In this document: piece by piece, positions 38,712-49,282 of the stretch
How the letters are laid out: each line of letters starts with the position of its first letter
How positions within the stretch are numbered: the first letter of the stretch is position 1
Assembly (NCBI GenBank): GCA_022496805.1
Contig: CM040092.1
Location: forward strand, 23,578,113-23,642,112
Length of the DNA stretch: 64,000 bases
Direction: 5' to 3'
DNA from: Pohlia nutans
Taxonomy: Eukaryota; Streptophyta; Bryopsida; Bryales; Mniaceae
Notes under the pieces: generated by a model
Databases searched by the model: none
Told to the model about the DNA's origin: nothing
The model's input: only the letters and a program-made list of their open reading frames with translations
Translations under genes and position numbers: made by a program

Positions 38712-39260
38712 ATTTATGTCAATTCATCATAATCATGTTTTTGCTCATGATCAGAGCCGTTGGTGGGGCCGTCAAGAAATCTCATCGACGGTCTGTACGC
38801 CCGACTGGAAGGCAAAATAGGGTCGGACAAGCCGTCGACAAGCTCGAAGACCGGTCTGGGAGACTGTTCAGCTTTACTAAATGGACATGCAAGACAGCTT
38901 GATCGTTGAGCTGGATGCTCTGCCCGTCGACTGGACGGCCTAGCGATAGTAATTTATGTCCATTCACCATAATCATGATCGTGCTCATGATCGCGAGAGC
39001 CGTCAGTGGGACCGTCTAGAAATGTGATCGACGGTCCGTACCTCCAGCTGGACGTCGATAGGCTCGGAGGATTATAATTATGAGGGTGCGCCCGCCGTCA
39101 ACCAGTCCAAAAGACCATCCAGCTCCACTAGATGGTCATGAAAGACGGTTTGCCCATCTAGTCAGACGGCCCGCCCGTTGACTGGACAGTCTACTCGTCC
39201 GGGTGGACGGACTGCCTGTCAGCTCGACAGTCTGTCCGTCGGCTGGACGGTCCATAATTG
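38712..39260. repeat. GACGG minisatellite with a 235-bp duplication
   Basis: TTATGTCAATTCATCATAAT at 38716 and TTATGTCCATTCACCATAAT at 38951 begin two related blocks that share CTCATGATC, GAGCCGT and a stretch around ATCGACGGTC. After 39150 the array settles into 20-bp units (ACAGTCTGTCCGTCGGCTGG). Confidence 0.7.
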
Positions 39261-40259
39261 CTGGTCTTAATGAGCCAAGGTTTCGTCAAATCCAATATTA
39301 GATTTGCAGGTTTTTACATTTCCACTTATTTTTTCTAAAGTGTGTATGCAGCAGAATGAATATTTTTTTCATTTGAAAATTAGTTGTATTCTATTAGAAG
39401 AGTCCGTTGTATGTATTTCTTTAAAGCGCTATTTGGACAAAAGTGATACATATGCAGTTCCAATAGAAATGGTTTAGAGAGTATCGCCTCCCACCAAAAT
39501 AACCACATTGACGTGTAAGGATTGAACACATGAGACACCGATTTGCAAACTTCTCCCTTTTTCATACAAATTTGTTTCAGTGTCATGTTTCTACCTGATT
39601 GAACTAATTCGACGAGGTTGACCGTCCGATTTCAGGCATTTTTTACAAAGTTTGAAGCAAATGTGAGTGCTTCAGGGTACAAAACAATATGGATTTTAGT
39701 CCATCCCGGCTACAGCTGTCTTGAGATGAGAATGGACAATTTCAAAAAAAACCAATCCTGCCCAAGCTGCAAACCTGCATCACAAAACTATCGAGCTACG
39801 TGTCTATAACCCGAAGGACCAATACGGGGTAGTTTCTTCAAAAGATACATCAATCAGGGATGCTCCTTGTGGGGCGAGTATGTACCGGGCGGTAGTTTCC
39901 CAACACCCAAGTATGCATGTTGAACCACGGACAGTGTCTTGTTCAATGCACAAGCATTCGGAACCTCATCCTTAAGACAATCCACCAGAGCAATGCGCGG
40001 TACTTTGATGACCCCACCGACGAGGTCATCAACAAGTTGAGCAGATTCGAGGAACACCTAATCTACACACTGATCCAATCAGACACTGTCACAACTTAGA
40101 GACACAACATTGCCAGAACCGCCTACTTTATACGACTCAGCTAAAAGACACACTAAACTCTCCATGGCGCGACTCATTCTCACTTGCATGGGCTGGTTTG
40201 GGGACAAGATATCACACCCGAGCGATGCAAACAACATTTATATCGTTGTCGATTAGGGT
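39261..40259. other. Interval with an unrecognised coding-like patch (39840-40099, plus)
   Basis: Mostly non-coding. Around 39850-40099 two overlapping plus frames look protein-like: one has INQGCSLWGEYVPGGSFPT, the next has KTIHQSNARYFDDPTDEVIN and RFEEHLIYTLIQ before a stop at 40099. This resembles a frameshifted fragment of a mobile-element gene, but no family is recognised. Confidence 0.25.
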
Positions 40260-40570
40260 TTAGGCCTCTCGGTCGTCTAGACAACCTCTCCGTTGACTAA
40301 ACGGCCTCCCTGTCAACTAGACGGCCTTCCTGTCGACGGGATGGTCCACCCATCAATTAGACGGCCTCTCCGTCTGCTAGATAGTCACTCCGTCGACTAG
40401 ACGCCCCTACGGTCTCTCCATGTCAACTGAAAAACCCTTCAACTAGACGGATAGACCGTCCCACCTGAACGGCTAGGCCTTCGAGTGGACGGTTAGATTA
40501 TCCAGTTGGACGTCCTAGCCGTCCAGGTGGGATTGTCTGTCCGTCTAGTTGACAGCCTAGCCGTCCACTG
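40260..40570. repeat. GACGG minisatellite, 20-bp period
   Basis: Consecutive 20-bp units such as CGGCCTCCCTGTCAACTAGA, CGGCCTTCCTGTCGACGGGA and CGGCCTCTCCGTCTGCTAGA run without gaps from about 40285 to 40405, then become irregular. Confidence 0.85.
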
Positions 40571-41454
40571 ATCACATTTCGAGAACACCTTGTATGGAAA
40601 ATGTCTACTCAATGTGCTTATGGAAGACCCGGCCATTGTATAAACATTACTTTATTGAAAATCGTTTGACGTATACACATAATCTATCCCATCACGGAAC
40701 AGCTTTCCTATCCCCCTAGCGGCCTAGTCTGCTATACATTGCAAAAACTTTCAAAAGCGATGACACTATACACACTATCAACGTCGCGACAGCGAGATGA
40801 GCCGATGCTTATGCACAATTGCACATGAAGAAGATTGAAAATACAATTTCGCGCAAAGCTACCGACACCGCACGCTCTGGCTCTACCCACGATGAAGGAG
40901 TCGCCACTACACAAATGGGAACCTCGTGTGCAATTCGAATCTTGCCAACGCTTCCGCTTCTTTGGTTTGCTCAAATTCATGGTCATCCTCTTGTCTGTAA
41001 CAAGCTTCAAAAACAGTGGGTTCAGCCAACCCAATTCTTTTTCCTCCATCCTCAAGCATTGCAGTGCCCACATGTAGTATTCTCGGAGCTGCCGCTGGTC
41101 CGCCAGATACCTAGATGGTTGCCACCACGGGGTCTGCGGTATTGCGAGAAGATTGGAACGACTTGATACCGGGACTTACGGAATCCAAATAGCTGCGAGC
41201 TTGTAAGCAATCCTGAACACTCTCAAACTACGCAATCTCGAAGTCCTGAACACTCTCAAATTAAGCAATCCAGATCACTCTCACATCCTCGAGGAGAATT
41301 GTCCATACACAACATACACACGCACTAACAAGCCAACTCAATAACATATAGCAATTGCATCAACCATGAAGACATGAGCCACTTGGAAAGCGTTTTATAA
41401 TTAACAGGGATCGTCTCCCAACGTTTGAATCTACAGTCGTTGATTCTGGCCGTC
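40571..41454. other. Interval with an unrecognised minus-strand frame (40732-41073)
   Basis: A 113-codon minus-strand frame contains LNPLFLKLVTDKRMTMNLSK and a basic stretch PKKRKRWQDSN. It has an amino-acid-like composition but no recognised motif. A pair of phrases ATCCTGAACACTCTCAAACT and GTCCTGAACACTCTCAAATT near 41210-41270 marks a small duplication. Confidence 0.25.
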
Positions 41455-41851
41455 GTCATATAACTGATGGCTGTCGACTGGACGCTCTTCCAAATTAATA
41501 CAGTCCGACCACTAAGTAGTAAACTATCACTTCTCATGCGGGAATGAATGAAATCTCATAATTTGGACTGCCAGTCCGTATAGTCGTGATCCCATCCGTC
41601 CCGGCGACCGCGGACCGTCCCGCTAGACAATCTTCCTGTCAGTTAGACGGTCCTTCCGTCCGTGCGATGTCCTATCCGTCCAGCCCCATGGCCTATCCGT
41701 CCAACTCCATGGGCAGCCCGTCCATCCCCGCGACGGTCTATCCGTCTCGCTCGATAGTCCGTCCGTCCCCGCGACGGTCTCTCTGTCCCCCCGGGACAGC
41801 CTATCCGTCCTCTGGACGGCGTGTCTACCCCCCCTGAACAGCCTGTCCGTC
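41455..41851. repeat. GACGG minisatellite, left of the copia insertion
   Basis: Units of 20-25 bp, such as CTATCCGTCCAGCCCCATGG and CCGTCCGTCCCCGCGACGGT. The array continues on the far side of the retrotransposon at 46962-47090, so the element landed inside it. Confidence 0.8.
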
Positions 41852-41856
41852 CTCTG

Positions 41857-42115
41857 TATTGAGGTAATTGATGTACGGTAGTATTGCTAGGAGCCAAAGA
41901 GGTTTGGGTGCTAAATAATGGTGTGTGGGAAGAGGGGTCAGGCATGGGCTGATCTCTAGAGTGTCCTTGTGATGAGTTATCCCATATGGTTTGTCCATGG
42001 TGACCTCCTAGTGTACACTACTTAAGGTGGAAGGCCTTTGAGTAAAGATCATCTCTTTCTACGCATTCCTTGTGTATGTGTGTGTGCCTTGTGCAATCTT
42101 CTACTACCTTCAATA
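41857..42115 (+). repeat. 5' LTR of the copia element
   Basis: Begins TATTGAGGTAATTG and ends CTACTACCTTCAATA. The outermost five bases TATTG and CAATA are perfect inverted repeats, instead of the usual TG..CA ends. No obvious TATA box, although CTTAAGG and ATCTCTTTCT occur in its second half. Confidence 0.93.
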
Positions 42116-42129
42116 GGTTATGGGCCCAC
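42116..42129 (+). other. Primer-binding site complementary to the anticodon arm of initiator tRNA-Met
   Basis: GGTTATGGGCCCAC starts at the first base after the LTR. It is the exact complement of GUGGGCCCAUAACC in the anticodon stem-loop of plant initiator tRNA-Met. The usual plant copia site, complementary to the tRNA 3' end (TGGTATCAGAGC), is absent. The Drosophila copia element uses the same internal region of the tRNA, primed by a tRNA half. Use of a half tRNA here is inferred from that match. Confidence 0.85.
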
Positions 42130-42933
42130 TCATGTGTGTTTCATGAGTATTAGATTGCATTTGTACAAGTATTTTGAGGTCGGTGCGCAACGGGCGGTTT
42201 TGGAGCATTGTCGGAGGTTTTGGAGCTTGTTGGAGCGTTGGTGTTTCTTGGAGGTGTGCATGGGCTGAAGTTACATGTTGAAGCACTCTCTTTGGCCAAT
42301 TTCTTCCCTTGGATCTCCTTCTTTTCTTGCTTCTATCTCTTCGTTGCGAGTGGAACTTCATTTGGTTCAATTGTGAGCATTTGAGTGAATGCAAGTGATT
42401 TGTGAGGTGTGAAGGCTCTCGAGGAGGGTCTACCATCTGATCCTAGTGATTAGGCACTTGCTTTGAGGTGTTGCATGTGTTTCATGCTCTTGGGGTGCTC
42501 AAATTTTCATTTGGAGCTAGTTTGTGCACAAAGGTGCGGTTTTGAGCAATTTCAATGCAATTGGGGTTTTGAGGGACTTGTGTGAGTTCATGTGCATTGA
42601 TTGAGTGCTCTTGAAGGACACAAAGGTGTCATTGACGTGCATTGAGTGTTTGGGGACACTAAGGCGTCGTATTGAAGCATTTGGAGTTGTTTTGAACTCC
42701 ATTGAGTGATTTTAGGGGTTTTGGTGAGCCTCTTTGCATTTTTGGGTGAGGGTTCTCACATTTGAGTGTTGGAAGGTGTGTGTAGAGCACAAAAGTGCTG
42801 ATCTAGTGTTTGGAGTTGTTTTAAAGCGATTGGGTGCACAAAGGTGCAATATCAAAGCAAAAATCACAAAATCAAGTTGTGTGTTTGAGTTTGAGGTTTG
42901 ATTTGTGTGAGGAGGCATACGTAAGTGAGGATC

Positions 42934-43287
42934 ATGGCATCTTTTGAGGGTGAGGGTCCCAAGGTCGTGGACAAGTTCAATGGGGTGAATTTCCACTTGT
43001 GGAAGTTCAAAATGGAGATGGTGATGACCGAGAAGGAGTTGTGGGAGATTGTCGAGGGTAGTGAGGAGCCTCCTCTCTCTTCTACGGATCCTAGGATCAT
43101 GCAAGCGTACACGAGGAGGGAGAAGAAGGCATTTGTCATTTTGGCACTCAATCTCACGGTTTTTGCACTAGCTTTTGCGTCAAAAGGAGAACGAGTCTCG
43201 AGAAGATGGAGCGGCACTCGTGGCGAAGCAATCCAAGAATGGAGGCGGTGGGAGCTCAAGCGACAAGGTGTGCTTCTATTGTGGTAA
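42934..43287 (+). pseudogene. gag: copia gag, N-terminal part
   Basis: The ATG at 42934 starts MASFEGEGPKVVDKFNGVNF then HLWKFKMEMVMTEKELWEIV, the conserved N-terminus of copia Gag (DUF4219/UBN2 type). After about 85 codons the frame breaks. The middle of gag, normally about 200 residues, is missing. The zinc knuckle appears at once in another frame (from 43175). Between the 5' LTR and this ATG lies an 800-bp G/T-rich leader without a gene. Confidence 0.85.
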
Positions 43288-44994
43288 GAAGGGCCACATT
43301 GCCAAATTTTGCTTCAAACGTAAATACAATGAGAAGAAGAGTACAAACAACACCAAAGTTCGTGATGATGGGGATGAGTACGCATTTACGGCTAGATATG
43401 ATGCAAGCATGAGTGATGGCATCGAGGATGATGCAAACATGAGTGATGGCATCGAGGGTGATGCAAGTATGAGTGATTGGATTGAGGATGGTGATGAGTA
43501 TGCAAACATGGCTAGTGACGTATCGTGTAACGGAAGCATGAGTGATTGGATTGTTGATTCGGGGGCTACAAGCCACATGTCACCTAATAAAACTTGTTTC
43601 CATTCGTATTGTCTCATAAACCCAAAGAGAGTGATTTTAGGAGATGATACAGTGCTTGAGGCCGTGGGCAAAGGTCAAATTGTTGTAGACACCGAGGTGA
43701 GGGGTCGTGTGAAGACAATCACTATCAAAGATGTCCTTCACATTCCCAAACTAAAAGCAAATTTACTATGGGTGAGGCAATTAGTGGCAAAGCACTTGCG
43801 GGTTGAGTTTAGCGATAAGGGGTGTTATGTGTTGTCACCAAGTCGAGATGAAGTGGCCATCATTGAAGAAGACGAGGGCTTGTATCACATCAAGTTCTCG
43901 AAAGTGCATTCAAAGGATTCGGCGGTGTTGGCGCATTCAAACTTGAAGGACGACAAGTTGGCATTGTAGCATCGTCGACTCGGCCATTTGAACATCAAGA
44001 GTGTGAAGACAGTACGCGGCATGGTAAGCGGCATGAATCTTCATCAATTGAAAGTGGATGCTTCTTCATTCACTTGTGAAGGTTGCATTGAAGGCAAGCA
44101 ACAACGGTTGCCACTTGCGGTGAAGCGGCGACACGGGCCACGAAGGTTTTGGAGATCGTGCATTTGGATGTGTGTGGCCCAATGAAGACCACGTCGATGG
44201 GAGGTTGCAAGTACTTTGTAAGATTTGGCTCTACCCAATCAAGGCCAATAGTGAGTGTTTTGAGAAGTTCAAGGAGTTCAAGACATTGGTGGAGAATCAA
44301 TCCGAGATGAAGATCAAGGTGTTTTCGGTTGGACAATGGCGGCGAGTACATGTCCAAGAAGTTTGACGAGCTATCGAAGAATGAGGGCATCGCACGCCAA
44401 ACTTCGGCCCCGTACACGTCTCAACAAAATGGAGTTGCGGAGCGCGCAAATCACACCATTGTAGAGATGGCGAGGAGTATGTTGCACGCTCAAAACTTGA
44501 AGTTGGACCTTTGGGCGGAAGCAGTGGTGAATGCGGTGTACACACGCAATCGGTGTCTAACAAGCGCGGTTGAAGGCATGACACCAGAGCAAGCGTGGAC
44601 TGGGAGGCAACCATGTGTTGCATACATGCGCATCTTCGAATGCATTGCATACGCAAAGGTTCCCGACGAACGGAGAACTAAACTCGAGGCTAAGGCCTTA
44701 AAGTGTGTGTTTCTTGGGTATTGTGAAGGTACCAAGGCATATAGACTCATATCGGTGGACACGAGGAAGATCATTCGGTCACGTGGTGTGACGTTTTGTG
44801 AGAAGTCTACGATGGAGGCTCCTTTGGAGGTTGGTCCAAGTGGGAGTAGTGGAGACATGTTGGTGGACACACCCTCCAAATCCCCTAGTGTTGTTGATGT
44901 AGGTGATGACGACAGTGATGACGAAGATGGCGACACGAAGGTTGTTGAAGCGCCATCGAGCTCAAAGACCAAGAATGGCGCGAAGGACGCATAA
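43175..44994 (+). pseudogene. pol: copia gag zinc knuckle, protease and integrase, broken
   Basis: In order: a zinc knuckle CFYCGKKGHIAKFC; a Glu/Asp-rich tandem repeat (43400-43489); the protease site WIVDSGATSHM; and the pre-integrase domain, interrupted by TAG at 43967-43969 just before HRRLGHLN. A Cys pair CEGCIEGKQ is followed by a frameshift near 44145 (HLDVCGPMKTTSMGG). A small deletion near 44222 removes the segment after YFV. Another shift near 44325 precedes DNGGEYMSKKFDE and QQNGVAERANHTIVEMARS. The catalytic Asp, Asp and Glu positions are still readable, but in three frames. The frame ends at TAA 44992-44994. Confidence 0.85.
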
Positions 44995-45105
44995 GAGAAG
45001 CAAGCCTCTTCAAGCAATCGGCGGTACCCGGAGAGATTGCGCAAGCCACCTGGATAATGGTGGAAGAATCACATCTTCCCTCAAGAGGATGACGAGCATG
45101 CGAAT

Positions 45106-46722
45106 GTGGCATTATCGGATGGTCCATTGACCATTCGTGAAGCCATGCAAGGTGAGGATGCGGTCAAGTGGGAGCGCGCCATGCAAGAGGAGTATGACTC
45201 TCTAATTGCTAATGGTACGTGGCAATTAACTCCCATTCCAAAGGATCGCAACCCCATTGGTTGCAAATGGGTATTTCGTATAAAGAGGGATGTTTCGGGT
45301 AATGTGATGCGTCACAAGGCAAGACTAGTAGCCAAGGGATTCGCGCAAGTGCATGGGGTGGACTTTCACGAGACGTTTGCTCCCGTGGCTAAGTTTACCA
45401 CCATTCGGTGCATTCTTGCGATTGGGGCGGCCATGGACTTGGAGATCCATCAAATGGATGTGAAGACCGCATTTTTGAATGGCGATTTGGAGGAGGACAT
45501 CTACATGGTGCAACCCGAGGGCTTTGTGCAACAAAGTAATGAGCACCTTGTTTGTAACTTGCAAAAATCATTGTATGGGTTGAAAAAATCTCCAAGAACG
45601 TGGTACCAAAAGATTGACACGTTTCTCCTTGCACACGGGTTTACTAGGAGCATTGCGGATCATAGTCTCTACTTTATGCAAGAGGGGCAACATGTGGTGA
45701 TTGTGATCATATATGTTGATGATTTGATCATTCTTGCAAGCCTCATGAGTTTAATGAATGCACTTAAAAACATGCTTGAGAGAGAGTATGAGATGAGTGA
45801 TCTTGGAGAATTGCACTTTTGTCTTGGTGTTGAGTTTGTGCGAGATAGGACTACACGCTCTATCACCATGAGCCAAGGCAAGTATGTGATGGACGTGCTC
45901 AAGAGATTCGGGATGGAGGATTGTAAGCCCGTGACAACACCATTGGATGCAAACTCCAAACACGTCAAGCTTTTGGAAGAGGAATATGCGGCGGAGGCTA
46001 AATCGATGGCAGAGGTGCCATACAACCAAGCGGTGGGGTCGTTGATGTATGCGATGGTTGCGACACGGCCCGACCTTGCGTATCCAATTAGCAAGGTGAG
46101 TCAACACATGGCGAGACCGGGCTCAATGCATTGGATGGCGGTCAAGAGGATCATGCGTTACTTGAAGGGCACAAGCGATGTGAAGTTGTGTCTTGGAGGC
46201 AAAGACATTGTGTTGAGCGGCTATTGCGACGCAGACTACGCGGGAGACACGAGCAATCGAAGATCGACAACGGGCTACATGTTCAAGGTCGGATCGGGAG
46301 CGGTATCGTGGAATAGCAAGCGGCAACAAACGACGGCGACATCCACGGTAGAAGCAGAGTACATGGCTACGAGCCATGTCACAAAGGAGACAATTTGGTT
46401 GAGGCCACTAATGGTGGACGTGGGTTGCACAGAAGGTGAGGCTACAATGATCATGTGTGACAACCAAGGGTGCATTTCACTTGCAAAGAACCCTACACAT
46501 CATTCACGCACGAAGCACATTGATGTGCAATACCACTTCATTCGAGAGAAGTTGGAATTGGGAGTTATACGGTTGGAGTATTGTCCAACGGAGCACATGG
46601 TGGTGGATGTGCTCACAAAGGGTCTTTGTAGAGACCGACACCAACGATTAGTAATAGCATTTGGACTTAGAGGCTTTGGTTCTACGCAAAATGGGAGTAT
46701 TGAGGTAATTGATGTACGGTAG
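45106..46722 (+). CDS. pol: copia reverse transcriptase-RNase H, open 538 codons
   Basis: The same frame as upstream integrase, after TAA codons at 44992 and 45055. It contains the RT start WKRAM-like KWERAMQEEYDSLIANGTW, the motif KARLVAKGFAQVHGVDF, DVKTAFLNGDLEEDIYM, the catalytic YVDDLIIL, and RNase H with SGYCDADYAGDTSNRRSTTG, TVEAEYMA and HIDVQYHFIRE. No internal break is seen. The stop TAG lies 24 bp inside the 3' LTR. There is no natural start at its beginning; it would normally be made as part of a Gag-Pol polyprotein. The coordinate start is simply the first start-like codon in the frame. Confidence 0.88.
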   Translation: MALSDGPLTIREAMQGEDAVKWERAMQEEYDSLIANGTWQLTPIPKDRNPIGCKWVFRIKRDVSGNVMRHKARLVAKGFAQVHGVDFHETFAPVAKFTTIRCILAIGAAMDLEIHQMDVKTAFLNGDLEEDIYMVQPEGFVQQSNEHLVCNLQKSLYGLKKSPRTWYQKIDTFLLAHGFTRSIADHSLYFMQEGQHVVIVIIYVDDLIILASLMSLMNALKNMLEREYEMSDLGELHFCLGVEFVRDRTTRSITMSQGKYVMDVLKRFGMEDCKPVTTPLDANSKHVKLLEEEYAAEAKSMAEVPYNQAVGSLMYAMVATRPDLAYPISKVSQHMARPGSMHWMAVKRIMRYLKGTSDVKLCLGGKDIVLSGYCDADYAGDTSNRRSTTGYMFKVGSGAVSWNSKRQQTTATSTVEAEYMATSHVTKETIWLRPLMVDVGCTEGEATMIMCDNQGCISLAKNPTHHSRTKHIDVQYHFIREKLELGVIRLEYCPTEHMVVDVLTKGLCRDRHQRLVIAFGLRGFGSTQNGSIEVIDVR

Positions 46723-46956
46723 TATTGCTAGGAGCCAAAGAGGTTTGGGTGCTAAATAATGGTGTGTGGGAAGAGGGGTTAGGCATGGGCTGATCTCTAG
46801 AGTGTCCTTGTGATGAGTTATCCCATATGGTTTGTCCATGGTGACCTTTTAGTGTACACTACTTAAGGTGGAAGGCCTTTGAGTAAAGATCATCTCTTTC
46901 TACGCATTCCTTGTGTATGTGTGTGTGCCTTGTGTAATCTTCTACTACCTTGAATA
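46698..46956 (+). repeat. 3' LTR of the copia element
   Basis: Same length as the 5' LTR. It ends CCTTGAATA, so the terminal inverted repeat has lost one base pair compared with the 5' LTR (CAATA to GAATA). Four of the five differences are C in the 5' LTR and T here. A weak polypurine tract AAAATGGGAG precedes it. Confidence 0.93.
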
Positions 46957-46961
46957 CTCTG

Positions 46962-47090
46962 AACGGCATGTTCGTCCCTTCGACGGCCTATCCGTCCTAC
47001 TAGACAGTCCGCCCATCGTATAGACGGCGTATTCGTCTCCCACTGGACGGTTTCTCGTTCAGGTGGACGGCCTACACGTCACCGCGATGG
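46962..47090. repeat. GACGG minisatellite, right of the copia insertion
   Basis: Units such as CGGCCTATCCGTCCTACTAG and CGGCGTATTCGTCTCCCACT continue the array at 41455-41851. Confidence 0.8.
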
Positions 47091-48116
47091 CTTTATATAT
47101 CTTGAAGATAATGGTGTGTCAATCTCGTGCAGCTTTGAATTAAGTGTCAGTGGAAACATTCGACATTCAGTTTTGCTATTCCATTGCATGAGGACATGGT
47201 TGCCAAACCTGGCAGTGCGATGGATTACCCTTCCTCTAAACTGGATCTCAAGAGTATCTTTGTCTATCCATGTCATCACAGAGGATATAATAATGGCGAC
47301 AATGACACCAATGCTAAAATCATTGTGAGAGTCACAATCATAAAAATCAATTGAAAGAGTATGAGGGGCATAGTAGTGAAGTAAATCATAAAGTCCCTAT
47401 AATTGCGATAATGACGAGACAAATCACAACGTATTATTTAAAAAGTATGAATAATGATAACAAGAACAAAATCGTTAATAGAATTATAATTTTAACAACG
47501 ATAAGTGCCGATCTTCCAATGAGTGACCCAAGAACCATTTCATGATTGATAATAATACTATTAATGATGAGATTGATTTGGAGGATCTTCAAATAATGAA
47601 CTAAGCTAATTACAGTAATTAGCACTAAACGATAATGAATTGAGCATGATTGTACTCATTGGCTTGCAATCATACAAAAAATAATGATATGAGAATAATA
47701 ACGATGTGGATGTCAGAAGGTTGTAAAGGATTGTTAAAAACAGTGAAACACGGAGCGACAATTACAAATGAATACGGTGATCTTCTATAAGAATATAAAT
47801 GTCTAAGTACATAATTTGTATTAAAAAATTTAATATTTAAATGTTAATTTTTTTTTAAATAATTATATGAGGGAGGTCACTTCCCAGGAAAGCCAACTGA
47901 CGATAATTCATAATTATACATTTCATACAACTATACATTATCAAGTTTTCTGAATCTCTTGAAGACAAACTTAAATGATACTGGAAAATGATTTAGAGAA
48001 TACAACTTTGATTATGCCATTATGGGTACTCGACTTCTCTAAAATTCTAAATAAATAATACGCATTCTTTGTCAAGTCTTAAAGTATTAAACGTTCAACG
48101 TGCACATTAGTCGTAA

Positions 48117-48149
<33 letters not shown>

Positions 48150-49030
48150 GTGATTCCTAATTCCATGTCACTAACATACTTTGTTATTTTACGTCTTAAA
48201 TATAAAATTGCCCTCCAAATACAATTTATAAATTGTTTATCTTCGTGAAATTACATTTGGTACCTTTGTGTGACATCATAGGACTGATAAGAGAGAAAAT
48301 TTAAAAACTTTTACATGCACTAGAACATGATCTCTGCCCCCAATCTTCGTCATAGTCACTTTTGCAGGCTAGGGTTTGATAAAAGGAAGTGAGTAGAGAA
48401 GTTCAATTGTGATAGGGAGGTTTAGCTACAGTTGATTGATGGAAGACGTCATAGGAGTTTTAATGTCTCATCCACGTGGACCCCTTTAATTTTCATTTAA
48501 AAAAAAAACATATTTAGTAAGTAGGGGTGCAAGAGTGACACTCTACTATGCAAATATAAAATGACTTACATAATATACTATTTATTCGACTCTTGAATTG
48601 TTTTAAACCTAGAGCATCATAGCCTTTGGAGAGAGGCGGCGGCGTCATCACTCTCTCTATAAAAGCCATCATTCACATAAACTGAAGGCTACAATATAAG
48701 TTGTATCAATCCTGTTGGTTGATCTCAGGATGGGTTAGAGCCGGCCTCGCAAATGCGAAATCATGAAGAAACTGAAGTCTGAAGAGTGAAGATGATGTCA
48801 TGATGCAGATGGAAATTAAACTTCTAAAAATAAAATACTGCATAATCTTTTCAAAGTCTTAAACGTTCAGCGTAAACATTAGACTTAAACATTCTTTATA
48901 TATTTGCTTCCTAATTCCATGTCACTAACATATTTTGTTCTTTTACGTCTTAAATGTAAAATTTCCCAATAAATAAAATTAATAAAATGACTTAGGAGGT
49001 ACACTTCGACTATGCCATTATGAATACTCA
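47091..49030. other. AT-rich intergenic DNA
   Basis: 47280-47760 is rich in ATAATGA-type phrases. No gene is supported. A TA run lies at 48123-48149. A 130-bp interspersed repeat begins at about 48060. Confidence 0.35.
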
Positions 49031-49036
49031 ATACAT

Positions 49037-49282
49037 TCAGGCATTCAACTCGTGCATCCTCACCAATCCCAAGGCATGCGACCGCAATTGCTTGAATTTC
49101 ACAAAGTAAACGTTGGAGTCGGCATACCGCGAATTATCCGTCACGTGGGATTGCAGACTTATGATTACAACACAAGGCAGGAAGCCCGCTAGTTTGTTTT
49201 TCATACCAGTATCCTTCTCGTCTTCCGTTGTAAATAGGAGGTACTTCGAAACCAACGACAAACCCATTCGCAGCATGACCAC
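49037..49282 (-). other. Short unrecognised ORF with a partial duplicate
   Basis: Eighty-one codons on the minus strand contain SKYLLFTTEDEKDTGMKNKL and SRYADSNVYFVKFKQLRSHA. The segment 49189-49258 is repeated at 49393-49463 with about 10 percent change, still reading KYLLFTTEDEKD. No ATG sits in good context and no family is recognised. It may be a gene or transposon fragment. Confidence 0.3.

Larger units (their letters stand above)
41857..46956 (+). mobile_element. Ty1/copia LTR retrotransposon, 5.1 kb, defective
   Basis: Two 259-bp LTRs bound a gag-protease-integrase-RT-RNase H order typical of copia elements. A 5-bp target duplication CTCTG lies at 41852-41856 and 46957-46961. The LTRs differ at five positions, about 98 percent identity, which points to a recent insertion. 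The primer-binding site follows the 5' LTR directly. gag has a large deletion, and protease-integrase carries stops and frameshifts. RT-RNase H is open over 538 codons. The element cannot supply all its own proteins. Confidence 0.95.

Noticed and set aside
45325..46475. Minus-strand frames of 60-141 codons within the RT region
   Set aside because: Antisense shadows of the reverse transcriptase-RNase H frame.
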